9,847 nt of DNA from Bdellovibrionales bacterium (GTDB lineage: Bacteria; Bdellovibrionota; JAFGOL01). The notes beneath the pieces were generated by a model. It saw only the letters and a program-made list of their open reading frames with translations, was not told the origin of the DNA and ran no database searches. Positions within the stretch are counted from its first letter, which is position 1. Each line of letters starts with the position of its first letter. Below are positions 7,441 through 9,847 of the stretch, in pieces. The DNA lies in contig JAKIZQ010000031.1 in the NCBI GenBank assembly GCA_022707945.1, forward strand, positions 1 through 9,847, in the 5' to 3' direction. The translations under genes were made by a program, and so were the position numbers.

Positions 7441-8478
7441 ATGTTCTATACATTAAAGTGGGAGACAGATTCAGTAAGTTTTATTGATCAAAGGGTGCTT
7501 CCTTTAGAGGAAAAATATATAAAATGTTCTGACTATCAACAAGTGGCAGTTGCAATTAAGGACATGGTTGTAAGAGGAGCTCCTGCAATAGGTATAGCCG
7601 CTGTGTTTGGTGTGGCTCTTGGTGTTGTGAAAAGTAAAAAGGACACTATTCAAGGCCTTAAAGAAGAGTTTTCTCATATAACTTCTGTTATGAGAGCTAC
7701 AAGACCTACTGCTGTTAACCTTTTTTGGGCCATAAAAAGAATAGAGGATGTGTTTAATATAAGCTGTTTAGAAACAAATGACGTTAACAAGGTAAAAGAA
7801 AAAGTTTTGAGCGTTGCGTTGGCTATGTATGATGAAGATGCCAATATAAATAAAATGATAGGGGTTAATGGTAGCGAGTTAATAGAGGACGGGATGAATA
7901 TCCTTACTCACTGTAACGCTGGTGCCTTGGCTACTGTAGCGTATGGCACGGCATTATCTGTTATGAGGGCTGCAAAACAACAAGGAAAAAAAATACACGT
8001 ATATGCTGATGAAACAAGGCCTTTCTTGCAAGGTGCAAGACTCACTATGTGGGAACTAATGAAAGACGAAATACCTTGTACACTTCTTTCAGATAACATG
8101 AGTGGATATTTGATGGCGAATAACAAAATAGATATAGTCATAGTTGGAGCAGATCGTATTGCTGCTAATGGGGATTCTGCAAATAAGATAGGGACTTATT
8201 CTGTGTCTGTTTTGGCTAATTATCATAAGGTTCCGATGTATTTTGCTGCTCCGCTAAGCACCATAGACCTTAAGACACCAGAGGGTTGTGACATACCAAT
8301 AGAACAACGTTCTTTAGATGAGGTTAGGGTCATAAATGGTAAGAAGATATGTCCAGAAGGGGCAAATGCTGTAAATCCATCTTTTGATGTTACCCCAAAT
8401 AGCCTTATTACTGGTATAATTACGGAGAGGGGTATTATTTATCCCCCATTTAATGAAAGTATCAGATCTTTATTTTAA
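7441..8478 (+). CDS. mtnA: S-methyl-5-thioribose-1-phosphate isomerase
   Basis: This cytoplasmic enzyme of methionine salvage converts 5-methylthioribose-1-phosphate to 5-methylthioribulose-1-phosphate. The 345-residue length is typical. Family motifs are VVRGAPAIGIAA (43-54), RATRPTAVNLFWA (85-97), ILTHCNAGALAT (154-165), YADETRPFLQGARLT (188-202), DNMSGYLM (218-225), IVGADRIAANGDSANKIGTY (234-253) and IITERGIIYPP (326-336). The catalytic pair is present as C158 and D238, spaced as in Bacillus subtilis MtnA (C160/D240, from memory). The related eIF2B-alpha-like and ribose-1,5-bisphosphate isomerase families are the main alternatives, but the whole motif set favours MtnA. The start is one base after the AsmA-like gene's TAG, with GAGGT at 7430-7434. 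No mtnK, mtnP, mtnB/C/D or aldolase gene is nearby, so the rest of the pathway must be elsewhere or replaced by a shunt. Confidence 0.96.
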   Translation: MFYTLKWETDSVSFIDQRVLPLEEKYIKCSDYQQVAVAIKDMVVRGAPAIGIAAVFGVALGVVKSKKDTIQGLKEEFSHITSVMRATRPTAVNLFWAIKRIEDVFNISCLETNDVNKVKEKVLSVALAMYDEDANINKMIGVNGSELIEDGMNILTHCNAGALATVAYGTALSVMRAAKQQGKKIHVYADETRPFLQGARLTMWELMKDEIPCTLLSDNMSGYLMANNKIDIVIVGADRIAANGDSANKIGTYSVSVLANYHKVPMYFAAPLSTIDLKTPEGCDIPIEQRSLDEVRVINGKKICPEGANAVNPSFDVTPNSLITGIITERGIIYPPFNESIRSLF

Positions 8479-8489
8479 GGTGGTGTTTT

Positions 8490-9847
8490 ATGAATGAAGG
8501 CAGGATTTGGTATGTTAACATAAACAGGCAGACCTATGGTCCTTATTCAAGGGATGAGATAATCTCTATGCTTAAGACCGAGACTGTAAAGTATTCAGAT
8601 TATATATTTAGGGATGGCTTTAAAAATTGGGATTATATATATAATATTTCTGAATTCGATAGACGTTTGCTTAACCCCGGCGGTGATCAGCCCTTAGTTC
8701 AGGCACCAAAAGAGCTTGTTCCAGAAGAAATAGTAGAACCAGATACACAAAAAACAGACGACAAACCTGTTGATGAACTTTGGTATGTCCATGATGGAGA
8801 GAATCAGCTAGGACCATATTCTTCGTCTTACATAAAAGAAGCTTTAGATAATAAAACATTATTTTGGACCTATTATGTGTGGAAAGAAGGATTTGATAAT
8901 TGGGTTCAAATAAAAGAAAGCAAAGAATTCGATAGAAGAAAAATGCCAAGAGGCCAAGCTCCTAATAAACTTGATATTAGTACTGATTATGAGGAGATCA
9001 AAAAAGAGTCACTTACAGGATTGCCAAAAAAAGAAGACAACCCACAAATGTATAGCAATTCTAATCAGCCGCTAAGTGTTCAATATGGTATATCAGATCT
9101 GGACCAAGAGGAGCTTAGAGGTAAATATCCCGTAAAAGGTGTTCTTATATTATTAGCAGTTATGTTCTTGTTGTTCGGTATTGTAAGGGTTTATCCTTGG
9201 TTATCTGAAAGATCACGAGAAAAAAGAGCCATGGCAATGTATGAAACAGGTATAGAGTTAATAGACAGACAGAATAAACCAGAGGAAGGTTTTGTTAAAT
9301 TATTCGACCTTATGGATATGTATCCAAATTCTTCTGCAGAAAGAAAAAATGAGAATTATATAAGATCAAAAGAACCAATGTTAAAATCTAAACTTGCAGA
9401 TGAAGGACGTACAATAAAGAAGCTGATAGAAACTTTTGATAAAAAATATGGAGTTTTACCAGCAAACTCTGTTGATATAGGTTATGTCCCTCCTTTTTGG
9501 CTTAAATATTTTGGTGAAGCTTATTTTAAAAGATCTGCACCTAAGAAAGTGGAAGTAATGCTTAGGGGTATAAAATTTCCGATAGAAGGGTATGTGTTCA
9601 TAACTGATTCAGATAATAAAGATCAAGAGCAAGATGTAAAAGCTGACGAGTTAAATGTGTTAGTTCGTTCTTATACAAAACTTGTCTATAGCGGACAAAA
9701 ATCACTTGTGAAGCCTCTTGAGTTGCCAAAAATATTAAAGACAACAGTTATGTCTCCAGAAAAACAAAAAGAAATAAAAGAACAGGCTGATAACCTTGCT
9801 AAAAAAGCAGCACAGCAAGCTGCATCAAATAAAAAGCAAGCAAAAAA
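8490..9847 (+). CDS. Tandem GYF_2-domain single-pass membrane protein, 3' end beyond the window
   Basis: This frame is open from the ATG at 8490 to the window edge (452 codons, no stop), so it is truncated by the window and not necessarily broken. AAGGTGGTG at 8477-8485 gives a good ribosome binding site 11 bases after mtnA. Two GYF_2 (DUF4339-like) domains are visible: residues 6-59 (IWYVN...YGPYS...FRDGFKNWDYI) and 98-150 (LWYVHD...LGPYS...WKEGFDNWVQI), both ending in EFDRR. A charged linker (about 150-215) leads to a membrane helix at about 216-237. The rest (238-452) is soluble, with no domain I recognise, ending in a Lys/Ala/Gln-rich stretch. GYF domains generally bind proline-rich peptides, and bacterial GYF_2 domains are often fused to membrane segments, so a cytoplasmic sensing or scaffold part is plausible. 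The function is unknown. It is the last visible gene of the gatC operon. Confidence 0.85.
   Translation, partial: MNEGRIWYVNINRQTYGPYSRDEIISMLKTETVKYSDYIFRDGFKNWDYIYNISEFDRRLLNPGGDQPLVQAPKELVPEEIVEPDTQKTDDKPVDELWYVHDGENQLGPYSSSYIKEALDNKTLFWTYYVWKEGFDNWVQIKESKEFDRRKMPRGQAPNKLDISTDYEEIKKESLTGLPKKEDNPQMYSNSNQPLSVQYGISDLDQEELRGKYPVKGVLILLAVMFLLFGIVRVYPWLSERSREKRAMAMYETGIELIDRQNKPEEGFVKLFDLMDMYPNSSAERKNENYIRSKEPMLKSKLADEGRTIKKLIETFDKKYGVLPANSVDIGYVPPFWLKYFGEAYFKRSAPKKVEVMLRGIKFPIEGYVFITDSDNKDQEQDVKADELNVLVRSYTKLVYSGQKSLVKPLELPKILKTTVMSPEKQKEIKEQADNLAKKAAQQAASNKKQAK

Noticed and set aside
7983..7992. Run of eight A in mtnA, and a run of seven A in gatB near 4263, as possible slippage or phase-variation sites
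   Set aside because: Both genes read through in frame with intact downstream motifs, and such runs are expected for Lys codons in AT-rich DNA.
8429..8446. GGGG...CCCC hairpin near the end of mtnA, a possible terminator
   Set aside because: It lies inside the coding sequence for conserved MtnA residues (ERGIIYPPF), has no T run after it, and the pairing beyond four G-C pairs needs a bulge.
8671..8949. Minus-strand open frame of 92 codons opposite the GYF gene
   Set aside because: It is antisense to a clear gene with two GYF domains and a good ribosome binding site. Its translation shows no family features.

Overview
The window looks like chromosomal DNA from a low-G+C, double-membraned (Gram-negative type) bacterium. 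The evidence is an Omp85-type outer-membrane barrel with a signal peptide, an inner-membrane-anchored AsmA-like protein, and AT-rich coding sequence that uses ATA (Ile) and AGA (Arg) codons freely. A gatCAB set followed closely by mtnA recalls, from memory, arrangements in the former Deltaproteobacteria. The lineage cannot be fixed from this sequence alone. The window is mostly housekeeping genes with two less ordinary envelope-type genes mixed in. I see no CRISPR array, tRNA, rRNA, complete insertion sequence or prophage gene.

Layout. Bases 1-100 are about 50% G+C, rich in CpG and unlike the rest; their content is unresolved. Bases 137-1630 (minus strand) encode a secreted outer-membrane beta-barrel of the BamA/TamA (Omp85) superfamily without visible POTRA domains. 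A short divergent control region (1631-1731) holds candidate back-to-back promoters and a strong ribosome binding site. From 1732 to beyond the right edge runs one tightly packed plus-strand operon: gatC, gatA, gatB, an AsmA-like gene, mtnA, and a gene for a tandem-GYF-domain membrane protein that is cut off by the window end. Spacings are a 4-base overlap, a 4-base overlap, 13, 1 and 11 bases, and no terminator is visible between the genes.

How the genes work together. GatC, GatA and GatB form the amidotransferase that converts misacylated Glu-tRNA(Gln) and/or Asp-tRNA(Asn) to Gln-tRNA(Gln)/Asn-tRNA(Asn). MtnA isomerises 5-methylthioribose-1-phosphate in methionine salvage; none of its pathway partners is in the window. 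The AsmA-like protein and the GYF-domain protein look like membrane or envelope proteins, and the divergent barrel gene also belongs to the envelope. Co-transcription of envelope genes with a tRNA amidotransferase is the main point of interest. A functional link is inference only.
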